A DNA stretch of 64,000 bases, from assembly GCF_014235185.1 (NCBI RefSeq), contig NZ_CP060131.1, positions 2,859,501-2,923,500 of the forward strand, in the 5' to 3' direction. The DNA is from Pseudonocardia petroleophila (GTDB taxonomy: Bacteria > Actinomycetota > Actinomycetes > Mycobacteriales > Pseudonocardiaceae). This document shows, piece by piece, positions 38,512 through 46,821 of the stretch. The notes under the pieces are model-generated. The model did not search any database, was not told the DNA's origin, and was given only the letters and a program-made list of their open reading frames with translations. Both the position numbers and the translations under genes were made by a program. Every line of letters begins with the position of its first letter. Within the stretch, counting starts at the first letter, position 1.

Positions 38512-39484
38512 TCAGGACGGGCGTTCGGCACGGAGCGGAGGGCGTGGACGGGCCGCCGCCCGGGCGTGGACCGCGCGCAGGATCGCCACCACCTCCTGCG
38601 GATCGCTCAGGATCATCTTCGGCTTCGACGCCACGTACACGGCGCCGGCGGCGGTGAACAGGGCGGCGCGCTGCACGGTGTAGTCGTGCGCGGCCGGATC
38701 CAGGTGCCACTCGGTGGACTCGATCTCCCAGACCATCGCCACGTCGTCCACCCAGCAGTCGGCGGTGCCGATCGCCCGTCCGTCGAGGGTGCGGACGGGG
38801 GGCGTTCCACCAGGCTTCGGGCAGACCGGCCCGCCGCCAGAGCCGCATCGCGGCGGCCTCGGCCGCCGACCGCACGCCGTCCGCGACGTCGCGCAGGACG
38901 CGGTTGGGGAGCGCGGTACCCCGGCGTGAGCTCGTCGAGACCTCCCGGGCGAGGTGGGAGACGGTGCAGAGGCGGCGCTGGACGGCGTCGGACATCAGCT
39001 CGGTGATCTCCCCGTGGCGGGACAGCCGGCGGGTGGCGTCGGCGCACGCCCGGGCCACGGGCGCGAGGGGCAGACCCGCGCGCAGGACCGGCGTCGGGAG
39101 GTGGGTCGTCCGCTCGACGTGGACGAAGCCCACCGACCGGACCTGCCGCGAGTGCGGGACGAGGACGTGCACCTCCTGGCTCGTCGCGTCGCTGCGGCGG
39201 GCCGGGCCGCGCTGCAGCCCGTGCATCCGGCAGGCCTCGATCCCGGTCACCACGGCCGAGGGGCCGCCGAGCAGCAGGGCGGCCACGAGGTGCTGGCGCC
39301 TGGTCGGGGTGCCGCTGAACAGGTGGACGATCCCCGGCAGCATCCGCTGCCACGGCCCGCCCTCGAGGCACCGGTGGTAGACGGTGCGCTCGGGTACGCC
39401 CGCGGCGACGAGTTGCCGGGCGGAGGCGACGCCCTCGGGGAAGGCGACGCGCAGATCGACGAGCGAGGGGGCGGTCCTGGGCAT
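38512..39484 (-). pseudogene. AbiEi/DUF559-type protein gene, frameshifted
   Basis: From ATG 39484 the frame reads a type IV toxin-antitoxin AbiEi-like N-terminal half (GVASARQLVAAGVPERTVYH, MLPGIVHLFSGTPTRRQHLV) and continues to EAWWNAP near 38805. After a C6 run the sense switches to another frame reading VRTLDGRAIGTADCWVDDVA and ending at 38512, a DUF559/VSR-like endonuclease-fold tail. One missing base in the C-run would restore a protein of about 323 residues. It could be a real mutation or a homopolymer error. Confidence 0.6.
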
Positions 39485-39537
39485 CGCGTCATGCTGGCGG
39501 CAGGAGCACGGCTGCGTGGCGGGTTCGGCAGAACCGG

Positions 39538-39592
39538 TTGCAGGATGGCCACCTTCACGCAACGAGATGGCGTGAAGGTGGCCATGCTGCAA
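39538..39592. repeat. dispersed palindrome R4, likely terminator
   Basis: The 23-bp arms (39538-39560 and 39570-39592) have one mismatch and a 9-nt loop. The outer end is TTGCAG and the core GGCCACCTTCACGC matches R1. It lies downstream of the EthD gene and upstream of the AbiEi-like gene, so it would end the EthD transcript. Confidence 0.8.
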
Positions 39593-39608
39593 GGGCGGAG
39601 CGGGGTGG

Positions 39609-39649
39609 AACAGGAGCAGGAGCAGGAGCAGGGTGGAGCAGGAGCGGAG
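39609..39649. repeat. short CAGGAG tandem repeat
   Basis: AGGAGC/CAGGAG units are repeated several times between R4 and the stop of the EthD gene. It looks like replication-slippage sequence; no function is seen. Confidence 0.55.
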
Positions 39650-39650
39650 G

Positions 39651-39959
39651 TCAGGCCTCGTTCGCCGGGCCCGTCAGCAGCGACACGCCCGCACCGGCGA
39701 AGTTGGGGAGGTCGGCCACCGCCGCCTGCCCGTGCTCCCCGCCCATGCCGGCCCCGAAGGAGGCCTCGTCGGCGAAGTCGAGCACCGCGACCAGGTAGTA
39801 CGGGGGCTTGTTGCCCTCGGGGTCGGGCCCGGGGTGGCTGATCGTGTAGCGGAGCAGGCCGGGGATCTTCTTGGCGATCTCCGCGTGCACCTCGGTGTAG
39901 TGCTTGTCGAACGCGGCCGGGTCCTCGGGGTGGTTGTAGAGGGCGGTGAGCTGGTACAA
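39651..39959 (-). CDS. EthD-family protein
   Basis: The 102-residue protein has the EthD dimeric alpha-beta barrel pattern: LYQLTALYNHPEDPAAFDKH then EVHAEIAKKIPGLLRYTISH. EthD was first found beside ether-degrading P450 genes; related proteins are small accessory or cyclase-like enzymes. A TTG at 39959 with GAAAGG upstream matches the usual family start; a GTG at 39986 would add nine residues. It stands alone between R4 and the cimA leader region. The substrate is unknown. Confidence 0.78.
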   Translation of the reverse strand: MYQLTALYNHPEDPAAFDKHYTEVHAEIAKKIPGLLRYTISHPGPDPEGNKPPYYLVAVLDFADEASFGAGMGGEHGQAAVADLPNFAGAGVSLLTGPANEA

Positions 39960-40074
39960 GGCGGCGCCTTTCGCTGACGAGACCACGTGCGGCGGTGCAC
40001 GCAGGTCGGTGTCAACACCCTGGTGGATCGTCGGCGGGGGTGCCTACCGTCGTCCCGCGATGTGGGACAGCGGT

Positions 40075-40104
40075 GTGACAGGTCGGGCGCGCCCGTGCCA
40101 TGCT
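40075..40104 (+). promoter_or_regulatory. cimA operon promoter
   Basis: GTGACA (40075-40080) and CATGCT (40099-40104) are separated by 18 bp. A GTG follows 7 nt after the -10 box, the same spacing as in front of the ilvB leader peptide, pointing to leaderless initiation of the cimA leader peptide. Confidence 0.5.
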
Positions 40105-40111
40105 CGCCGAC

Positions 40112-40153
40112 GTGTTCCACACCGCGATCATTATCGGCAGGCGCGACGGCTAG
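40112..40153 (+). CDS. cimA leader peptide (13 aa) with Ile-Ile-Ile
   Basis: From GTG the peptide reads M(V)FHTAIIIGRRDG and ends in TAG. Three consecutive Ile codons (ATC ATT ATC) make it a plausible sensor of charged tRNA-Ile. An in-frame ATG at 40100 would lengthen it to MLADVFHTAIIIGRRDG, but that ATG lies in the -10 box. The pattern Thr-small-Ile-aliphatic-aliphatic-x-Arg-Arg is shared with the ilvB leader peptide. A strong terminator follows 20 bp later. Confidence 0.7.
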   Translation: MFHTAIIIGRRDG

Positions 40154-40173
40154 CTCCACCAGGCCGCCGCGCA

Positions 40174-40203
40174 GACCTCTCGCATCCGCGAGGGGTCTTT
40201 TTT
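40174..40203 (+). terminator. cimA attenuator terminator
   Basis: The 10-bp stem GACCTCTCGC / GCGAGGGGTC (one G-U pair, ATCC loop) is followed by six T. It lies between the Ile-rich leader peptide and cimA, 21 bp before the cimA ATG. It is the clearest intrinsic terminator in the window, and its position makes it an attenuator. Confidence 0.85.
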
Positions 40204-40224
40204 GTTGCCGATGAGGAGATCGAG

Positions 40225-41850
40225 ATGTCCCGCACCGCCCCCGCCGCCACCCCGCTCGGCGACGCCTTCCACGTCTACGACACGACGCTGCGCGACGGTG
40301 CGCAGCGCGAGGGCGTCTCGTACTCGGTGGCCGACAAGCTCGCGGTGGCCCGCCACCTCGACGCGCTCGGCGTCGGCTTCGTGGAGGGCGGCTGGCCGGG
40401 GGCGATGCCGAAGGACACCGAGTTCTTCGCCCGGGCCGCGGCGGGGGAGCTCGACCTGCGCCACGCCGCGCTGGTCGCCTTCGGGGCCACCCGCCGGCCC
40501 GGCACGACGGCGGCGCAGGACCCGCAGGTCCGCGCGCTGCTCGACAGCGCGGCACCGGTCGTCACGCTGGTCGCGAAGTCCGACCGCCGCCACGTCGAGC
40601 GCGCCCTGCGCACCGACGCGGCGGAGAACTGCGCGATGGTCGCCGACACCGTGGCGTTCCTCGTCGGCGAGGGCCGGCGCGTGTTCGTCGACGCCGAGCA
40701 CTTCTTCGACGGCTACGCGTTCGACCCCGACTCCGCGCTCCGCGTGCTCGACGCGGCCGCCGGAGCGGGCGCCGACGTCGCGGTCCTGTGCGACACGAAC
40801 GGCGGCATGCTCCCCCTGGGCATCGCCGAGGTGGTGACCGAGGTGGCGGCCCGCACGGGCTTCCGCCTCGGGATCCACTGCCAGGACGACACCGGCTGCG
40901 CGGTCGCCAACTCGGTGGCCGCGGTGCAGGCCGGCGCCACGCACGTCCAGTGCACGGCGAACGGCTACGGGGAACGGGCCGGCAACGCCGACCTGTTCGC
41001 CGTCGTCGGGAACCTGGTGACCAAGCTGGGGATGCCCGTCCTACCGGACGGGGCCCTGGCGGAGATGACCCGCACCTCGCACGCGTTGGCGGAGATCGCC
41101 AACATCGCTCCCGACACCCACCAGGCCTACGTCGGGACGTCAGCGTTCGCCCACAAGGCGGGCCTGCACGCGAGTGCGATCAAGGTGGACCCGGAGCTGT
41201 ACAACCACATGAACCCCGTGGACGTCGGCAACGGGCAGCGGATCCTCGTCACCGAGATGGCCGGCCGGGCCAGCGTCGAGCTCAAGAGCACCGAGCTCGG
41301 CGTCGACCTGGCCGGCCACCCCGACGCCGTGTCGTCGGTCGTGGCGACGGTGAAGGCGCGCGAGGCGCAGGGCTGGTCGTTCGAGGCCGCCGACGCCTCG
41401 CTCGAACTGCTCATGCGCACCGCCCGCGGCGACTCGGACCCCACACCGTTCGCGTGCGAGTCCTACCGCGTCATCACCGAGCAGCGCGCCGACGGCGAGG
41501 TCGTGGCCGAGGCGACGGTCAAGATCGTCGTCGACGGGGAGCGGATCATCGCGACCCGCGAGGGCAACGGCCCCGTCAACGCCCTCGACGCCGCCCTGCG
41601 CGGCGCGCTCGCCCCGTCCTGCCCGTGGCTCGCCGACGTCGAGCTCACCGACTACAAGGTCCGCATCCTCGGGCGCGACGGGCCTGGTCACGGCACCGGG
41701 GCGGTGACGCGGGTGCTGATCGAGTCGTCGGACAAGGCGGGGGAGTGGACGACGGTCGGCGTGCACGGCAACGTCGTCGAGGCGTCCTGGCTCGCGCTGG
41801 TCGACTCCCTGGCCTACGCCGCGCTGCGCAGCCCGCTCACGACAGGCTGA
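40225..41850 (+). CDS. cimA: (R)-citramalate synthase
   Basis: The 541-residue protein belongs to the isopropylmalate/citramalate synthase family: DTTLRDGAQREGVSYSV at the start, CDTNGGMLPLG and GIHCQDDTGCAVANS in the TIM barrel, a cluster around THVQCTANGYGERAGNADL, and a C-terminal regulatory LeuA dimer domain. CimA condenses pyruvate with acetyl-CoA, giving a threonine-independent route to 2-oxobutyrate and isoleucine; leuCD and leuB of this window can complete it. GAGGAGAT precedes the ATG. Its end overlaps the convergent Lrp gene by 14 bp. Confidence 0.92.
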   Translation: MSRTAPAATPLGDAFHVYDTTLRDGAQREGVSYSVADKLAVARHLDALGVGFVEGGWPGAMPKDTEFFARAAAGELDLRHAALVAFGATRRPGTTAAQDPQVRALLDSAAPVVTLVAKSDRRHVERALRTDAAENCAMVADTVAFLVGEGRRVFVDAEHFFDGYAFDPDSALRVLDAAAGAGADVAVLCDTNGGMLPLGIAEVVTEVAARTGFRLGIHCQDDTGCAVANSVAAVQAGATHVQCTANGYGERAGNADLFAVVGNLVTKLGMPVLPDGALAEMTRTSHALAEIANIAPDTHQAYVGTSAFAHKAGLHASAIKVDPELYNHMNPVDVGNGQRILVTEMAGRASVELKSTELGVDLAGHPDAVSSVVATVKAREAQGWSFEAADASLELLMRTARGDSDPTPFACESYRVITEQRADGEVVAEATVKIVVDGERIIATREGNGPVNALDAALRGALAPSCPWLADVELTDYKVRILGRDGPGHGTGAVTRVLIESSDKAGEWTTVGVHGNVVEASWLALVDSLAYAALRSPLTTG

Positions 41851-42277
41851 CGCCGCGCTCGAAACCGCGGCGCAGCACGGTGATCGTGCGCGTCCGGACC
41901 ACGCCCTGCACCTGGTAGAGCATCCGCAGCACGTCCTCCAGCCCCTCGGGGCCCGACGCGCGCACCTTGAGCAGGAAGTTGCTGTTGCCCGCGACGGAGT
42001 GCGCCTCCTCGACGCGCGGGTCGTCCCGCGCGGCGGCGAAGACGTGGTCGCGGGCCCAGCCCTCCGTGTCGAGCAGGACGAAGGCGAGGACGTCGACGCC
42101 GAGCGCGTCGGGATCGACCTCCACCGTCGTCCGGCGGATCACCCCGGACGCCCGGAGCCGGCGCACCCGCTCGTGCACCGCGGCGGGGGAGAGCGACACC
42201 TCCCTGCCGAGCTGCGCGTAGGTGCGGTCGGCGTCGTCGAGGAGGAGGCCGACGATCCTCCGGTCCATCGGGTCCAT
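41837..42277 (-). CDS. Lrp/AsnC-family transcriptional regulator
   Basis: The 146-residue protein has an N-terminal winged helix (MDPMDRRIVGLLLDDADRTY, SLSPAAVHERVRRLRASGVI) and a RAM ligand-binding domain (VAGNSNFLLKVRASGPEGLE). Such regulators form octamers and respond to amino acids. It is divergent from an MFS exporter gene, and two CCGAAG-type dyads lie between them, so it probably controls that exporter and itself. Confidence 0.9.
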   Translation of the reverse strand: MDPMDRRIVGLLLDDADRTYAQLGREVSLSPAAVHERVRRLRASGVIRRTTVEVDPDALGVDVLAFVLLDTEGWARDHVFAAARDDPRVEEAHSVAGNSNFLLKVRASGPEGLEDVLRMLYQVQGVVRTRTITVLRRGFERGVSLS

Positions 42278-42301
42278 GCCCCCATCCTGACAGGGGTTCG
42301 G

Positions 42302-42365
42302 CCGAAGAGTCTTCACGATGAACGCCGAACGCTGGATCGGCCGCTCCGACCGAAGCATCTTCGGT
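42302..42365. promoter_or_regulatory. paired CCGAAG dyads between the Lrp and MFS genes
   Basis: Site 1 (42302-42314) is CCGAAGAGTCTTC and site 2 (42349-42365) is ACCGAAGCATCTTCGGT, a perfect 7-bp-arm dyad ending 2 bp before the MFS ATG. Their centres are about 49 bp apart. The form, number and place fit Lrp/AsnC operators. Confidence 0.6.
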
Positions 42366-42367
42366 GC

Positions 42368-43498
42368 ATGACCCGCCACTTCACCGTCCTCACCGCGGGG
42401 GTCGTCGCGGTCGGGGCGCAGTCGTTCCTGCTCGCCCCGCTGCTGCCCGACCTCGCGACCGCGCTGCACGCCACCCCGGCGGAGATCGGGCGGGCGCTCG
42501 CCGCGTACGGGGTCGGCGTCGTGCTGGCGGCCCTGCTGCTCGGCCCGCGGCTGGACCGCGTGCCGCGGGCGGGCGCGCTGACGGCCGGGGCCGCCGCGCT
42601 CGCGGTGAGCGCGGCGGTCTCCGCGCTCGCCCCGAACTGGGAGGTGCTCGCCGCCGCACAGGTGCTGGCCGGGGCGGGTGCGGGGGTCGTCCTGCCCGCG
42701 ACCTACGCGTTCGCGGCGGAGCTCGCCGCCCCCGGCACCGAGGCGCGCGCGACCGGACGGGTGCTGACGGGCTGGTCGGTCGCGCTCGTCGCGGGGGTCC
42801 CGGTGTCGACGCTGCTGGCCGACCTCGTCGGCTGGCGCGGGGTGCTCGGGGCGCTCGCGGTGCTGGCCGGGGCGCAGGTGGTGCTCTACCGGACCCTGCC
42901 CTCCCCGGCCGTCCCCTCGGCCCCGCGACCCCGGCTCGCCACGGCCCTGCGGCTCCCCGGTGTCGCGCGGCTGCTGCTCGGCACGCTGGCGTTCATGAGC
43001 GCGTTCTACGCCGTGTTCGGGTTCGCGGGGGCGGAGATCCGGCTGCTGCACGGCGGTGGCGCGGCCGGGGCGGGGCTGCTCGCGCTCTGCTACGGCGTCG
43101 GGTTCGGGCTCGGCGCGGCGACCGACCGGTACGCAGGCCGCGTCGGGCTCGCCCCCGTCCTCGCGGCGCTGGCCGGGGTCTACCTCCTGCTCGCGGCGAC
43201 CGTCGGCCTGCTCCCGGCCCTGCTCGCCGCGGCCGTGGCGTGGGGCCTGGTCAACCACGTCGCGCTGACGCTGCTGGTCAGCCGGCTCTCCGCGGCCGCC
43301 CCCGACGCCCGCGGCGCGGTGCTGGCGCTCAACTCCGCGGCCACCTACGGCGGGGCCGCGGTGGCCGGGCTGCTCGCCGGACCCCTGTACGAGGCCGCGG
43401 GTCTGGGGTGGGTGGCCGTCGCAGGGGCGGTGGTGGTCGCGGCGGCGATCCCGGTGACGCGGAGCCGCACGGCGCGACCGGTGGCGGTCGGGAGCTGA
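42368..43498 (+). CDS. MFS transporter
   Basis: The 376-residue protein has about 12 hydrophobic helices and the family loop motifs (GPRLDRVPRAGALTAG between helices 2 and 3, and VLPATYAFAAELAAPGTEAR). It resembles DHA1-type drug or amino-acid exporters. Control by a divergent Lrp-type regulator suggests an amino-acid or related substrate; this is inference. It converges with a flavoprotein gene, 23 bp apart. Confidence 0.85.
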   Translation: MTRHFTVLTAGVVAVGAQSFLLAPLLPDLATALHATPAEIGRALAAYGVGVVLAALLLGPRLDRVPRAGALTAGAAALAVSAAVSALAPNWEVLAAAQVLAGAGAGVVLPATYAFAAELAAPGTEARATGRVLTGWSVALVAGVPVSTLLADLVGWRGVLGALAVLAGAQVVLYRTLPSPAVPSAPRPRLATALRLPGVARLLLGTLAFMSAFYAVFGFAGAEIRLLHGGGAAGAGLLALCYGVGFGLGAATDRYAGRVGLAPVLAALAGVYLLLAATVGLLPALLAAAVAWGLVNHVALTLLVSRLSAAAPDARGAVLALNSAATYGGAAVAGLLAGPLYEAAGLGWVAVAGAVVVAAAIPVTRSRTARPVAVGS

Positions 43499-43521
43499 CC
43501 CCCGGCCGTGGGGCGAGCCGC

Positions 43522-44829
43522 CTACCGGGCCGGCTCCGGCGCCCGGCGGGCCCAGTCGGGGGCGTGCTCGGGCAGCGGGCCGATCGCCACCGCCCGCGCC
43601 GGGATCCCCTGCAGCACGGGGAACCGCTGCAGCATCCGCAGGGGGAACGGCAGGCTCGCGAGCGGGGCGGGGGCGAGGCCGCCGTCGTCGGTGATCCCGG
43701 TGGGGGCGCCCGTGGCAGCGGCGGCCGTCGCGCCGACGACCGGACCCAGGACCACCCGGTGCGCGATCCGCTGCGCCCCCTGCACCAGAGCGGTCGCCCA
43801 CCAGCGCCGCCGCTGCACCTTCCGCAGCACCGACGGCGGCACGAGACCCCCGCTGCGCAGGGCCGGGGCGAGGATGCGGGCGGCGGCGACGGCGTCGGCG
43901 ACGGCGAGGTTGATGCCGACCCCGCCCACCGGCGACATCGCGTGCGCCGCGTCGCCGATCAGCAGCAGCCCGTCGAGGTCCCAGCGCCGCAGCCGCTCCA
44001 GCCGGACGTCGAGCAGCTTGACGTCGTCCCACGACTCCAGCGCGCCCGTGCGGTCGGCCATCCACGGCAGCAGCCCGCCGAACCGGCGCCGCAGCTCCCC
44101 GATGCCGGCGGCGCGCAGCGCGGTGTCGCCGCCCTTGCGGATGAGGTAGCCGCACTGCCAGTACTCGCCGCGGTCGATCATCACGCACAGGTGACCGGTG
44201 GAGAACCGGCCGACGCCGCCGACCGGGTCGCCCTCGCGGCGCGGCAGCCGGAACCACCAGACGTCCATCGGCACGCCGAACGAGCGCGGCTCGAGCGCGG
44301 CGGCCGCGCGCACGGCGGACCCGCGGCCGTCGCAGGCGACGGTGAGGTCGGCGCGCACGTCGTGCTCGGTGCCGTCGGAGCGGTCGACGTACCGGACGCC
44401 CGTGACGCGGCTCCCGTCGCGCAGCAGCCCGACGACCTCGGCCTCCCGGCGCAGCGTGAACGTCGGCTCCTCGGCGGCGGCGTCGGCGAGAAGGTCGAGG
44501 AAGTCCCACTGCGGGACGAGCGCGATGTGCGGGTGGGCACCCGGGAGGCGCCGCATGTCGGCGACGTGCGCCGTGCCCTCGTCGAGCTGGACGGTGATCC
44601 GCTCCAGGCGGCGCTGCGGGACGGCGGCGAAGCGCTCGCCGAGGCCCAGCTCGTCGAGCAGGTTCAGGGTGGAGGCGTGGACGGTGTCGCCGCGGAAGTC
44701 GCGCAGGAAGTCGGCGTGCTTCTCCAGCACCGTGACCTCGACGCCGGCGCGGGCCATGAGCAGGCCGAGGACCATCCCGGCCGGGCCCCCGCCGACGACG
44801 AGGCAGGTGGTGCGCTCCGAATTCACCAT
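43522..44829 (-). CDS. FAD-dependent monooxygenase (PHBH type)
   Basis: The 435-residue protein carries the FAD loop VVGGGPAGMVLGLLMARAGV, a DG-type segment (VACDGRGSAVRAA) and the second FAD motif LLIGDAAHAMSPVGGVGINL. This is the aromatic hydroxylase class using NAD(P)H and oxygen. It stands alone, divergent from gltX, with a 39-bp AT-richer gap (GCGTTGAATAATACG). The substrate is not inferable. Confidence 0.88.
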   Translation of the reverse strand: MVNSERTTCLVVGGGPAGMVLGLLMARAGVEVTVLEKHADFLRDFRGDTVHASTLNLLDELGLGERFAAVPQRRLERITVQLDEGTAHVADMRRLPGAHPHIALVPQWDFLDLLADAAAEEPTFTLRREAEVVGLLRDGSRVTGVRYVDRSDGTEHDVRADLTVACDGRGSAVRAAAALEPRSFGVPMDVWWFRLPRREGDPVGGVGRFSTGHLCVMIDRGEYWQCGYLIRKGGDTALRAAGIGELRRRFGGLLPWMADRTGALESWDDVKLLDVRLERLRRWDLDGLLLIGDAAHAMSPVGGVGINLAVADAVAAARILAPALRSGGLVPPSVLRKVQRRRWWATALVQGAQRIAHRVVLGPVVGATAAAATGAPTGITDDGGLAPAPLASLPFPLRMLQRFPVLQGIPARAVAIGPLPEHAPDWARRAPEPAR

Positions 44830-44868
44830 GCGTTGAATAATACGCCGATCCGATAGCCTGGCAAGACC

Positions 44869-46344
44869 ATGACTGTTCGCGTCCGCTTCTGCCCCTCCCC
44901 GACCGGTACGCCGCACGTCGGGCTCATCCGCACCGCGCTGTTCAACTGGGCGCACGCCCGGCACAGCGGCGGCAGCTTCGTGTTCCGGATCGAGGACACC
45001 GACGCCAGTCGCGACTCGGTCGAGTCCTACGAGGCCCTGCTCGACGCCCTGCGCTGGCTCGGTCTCGACTGGGACGAGGGCCCCGAGATCGGCGGCGACC
45101 ACGGCCCGTACCGGCAGAGCGAGCGCGGCGAGCTCTACGCCGACGCGCTGGCGAAGCTGATCGACGCGGGCGAGGTCTACGAGTCGTTCTCGAAGGCCGA
45201 GGAGATCGAAGCGCGCCACCGTGCGGCCGGCCGCGACCCCAAGCTCGGCTACGACAACGCCGACCGCGAGCTCACCGACGAGCAGCGGGCCGCCTACCGC
45301 GCGGAGGGCCGCGCGCCCGTCTACCGGCTGCGCATGCCCGACCGCGACATCACCTTCACCGACCTCGTCCGCGGCGACGTCACGTTCCGGGCCGGCACCG
45401 TGCCCGACTTCGTGCTCGCCCGCGGCGACGGCTCGCCGCTCTACCCGCTGACCAACCCGCTCGACGACGCCCTCATGGGCATCACCGACGTCCTGCGCGG
45501 CGAGGACCTGCTCTCCTCCACGCCCCGGCAGATCGCGCTGCTCGAGGCGCTGCAGCGCGTCGGCATCGGCGACGGCCCCTTCCGCTACGGGCACCTGCCG
45601 CTCGTCACGGGGGAGGGGAACCGCAAGCTGTCCAAGCGCGACCCGGAGTCGAACCTGTTCCTCTACCGGGAACGCGGATTCGTCCCCGAGGGCCTGCTCA
45701 ACTACCTCGCCCTGCTGGGCTGGTCGATCGGGGAGAACCGCGACGTCTTCACGATGGACGAGATGGTCGCCGCATTCGACGTGAGCCGCGTCTCCGGCAA
45801 TTCCGCGCGGTTCGACCTGAAGAAGGCCGAGGCCATCAACGCCTCCCACCTGCGCGCGCTGCCGGTCGAGGACTTCGCCCGCCGCGTCCAGCCGTACCTC
45901 GCGGTGGAGGGTGTGGCGATCGACACCGACGCCGACCGTGCACTGCTCGCGGCCGCAGCCCCGCTGGTGCAGGAGCGCAGCGTCGTCCTGTCCGACGCGG
46001 CCCGGATGCTGCGCTTCCTCTTCGTCGACGGCGCGGACTTCGTGCTCGACGAGGACGCCGCCTCCAAGAACCTCGGCCCCGACGCCGCACCGGTGCTCGA
46101 GGCGGCCCTGACCGGCCTCGATGCGCTCCAGGACTGGTCCACCTCGGCCATCGAGGAGTCCCTCAAGGCCTCCCTGATCGACGGCCTGGGACTCAAGCCG
46201 CGCAAGGCGTTCGCGCCCGTGCGGGTGGCCGTCAGCGGCCGGACGGTGTCGCCGCCGCTCTACGAATCGATGGAGCTGCTGGGTCGCGAGCGGTCCCTCG
46301 CGCGACTGAGGGGTGGTGTGGAGCGGGCGGGAGGGCTCGGCTAG
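44869..46344 (+). CDS. gltX: glutamyl-tRNA synthetase
   Basis: The 491-residue class I synthetase has the HIGH-type [18 protein letters not shown] and the KLSKRDPES motif. With GatCAB in the same window and a tRNA-Gln gene directly downstream, it is most likely non-discriminating and charges both tRNA-Glu and tRNA-Gln, as is usual in actinobacteria lacking GlnRS. TAGCCT lies 9 nt before the ATG, suggesting a near-leaderless transcript. Confidence 0.96.
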   Translation: MTVRVRFCPSPTGTPHVGLIRTALFNWAHARHSGGSFVFRIEDTDASRDSVESYEALLDALRWLGLDWDEGPEIGGDHGPYRQSERGELYADALAKLIDAGEVYESFSKAEEIEARHRAAGRDPKLGYDNADRELTDEQRAAYRAEGRAPVYRLRMPDRDITFTDLVRGDVTFRAGTVPDFVLARGDGSPLYPLTNPLDDALMGITDVLRGEDLLSSTPRQIALLEALQRVGIGDGPFRYGHLPLVTGEGNRKLSKRDPESNLFLYRERGFVPEGLLNYLALLGWSIGENRDVFTMDEMVAAFDVSRVSGNSARFDLKKAEAINASHLRALPVEDFARRVQPYLAVEGVAIDTDADRALLAAAAPLVQERSVVLSDAARMLRFLFVDGADFVLDEDAASKNLGPDAAPVLEAALTGLDALQDWSTSAIEESLKASLIDGLGLKPRKAFAPVRVAVSGRTVSPPLYESMELLGRERSLARLRGGVERAGGLG

Positions 46345-46409
46345 AGTACTCAGCGCAGGGCACGGACACCGGGTTCGCACCGACTGGAACTCCGGATGAT
46401 CGTGAGCCT

Positions 46410-46481
46410 TGGGGTATGGTGTAATTGGCAACACAGCTGTTTCTGGTACAGCCATTCTAGGTTCGAGTCCTGGTACCCCAG
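46410..46481 (+). tRNA. tRNA-Gln(CTG)
   Basis: Acceptor arms TGGGGTA and TACCCCA pair perfectly. The anticodon stem GCTGT/ACAGC encloses TTCTGGT with anticodon CTG. The T arm carries GGTTCGAGTCC. The CCA end is not encoded. It lies 65 bp after gltX, upstream of tRNA-Glu. Confidence 0.95.
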
Positions 46482-46527
46482 CGGAAACACCAGAGCGGTA
46501 CGTAGTACAGTTTCATGAGTTTCTTAG

Positions 46528-46600
46528 GGCCCCGTCGTCTAGCGGCCTAGGACGCCGCCCTCTCAAGGCGGTAGCGCGGGTTCAAATCCCGTCGGGGCTA
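46528..46600 (+). tRNA. tRNA-Glu(CTC)
   Basis: The acceptor GGCCCCG pairs with CGGGGCT (one G-U at the first pair). The anticodon stem CCGCC/GGCGG encloses CTCTCAA with anticodon CTC. The T arm is GGGTTCAAATCCC. CCA is not encoded. It is 46 bp downstream of tRNA-Gln and probably in the same transcript. Confidence 0.95.
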
Positions 46601-46609
46601 CACAGGCAC

Positions 46610-46644
46610 ACGATCCCCCACTCCGATCCGGAGTGGGGGATCGT
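46610..46644 (+). terminator. strong hairpin terminator after the tRNAs
   Basis: A perfect 16-bp stem (46610-46625 and 46629-46644, core ATCCCCCACTCC) with an ATC loop lies 9 nt after tRNA-Glu. Only a short T-poor tail follows, so it is of the GC-rich actinobacterial type. It also separates the tRNAs from the convergent Hsp70-like gene. The next stretch to 46821 holds no gene I can support. Confidence 0.8.
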
Positions 46645-46821
46645 TGCGTTCCGGGACGGTTCGCGCCCTCTCGGGGCCCCGGCGGCGCGCGAGAGCCGGG
46701 ACATCGCGCGGGCAGGGCGGCGTGAGGGGCCGTGCGCGGCCCTCGGCCACGCCGGCGGACGGCGACGAGCCGCGCGCGGGGAGAGCGAGCCGACGGCCGC
46801 ACCCGCCGGACGACCGGTGGG

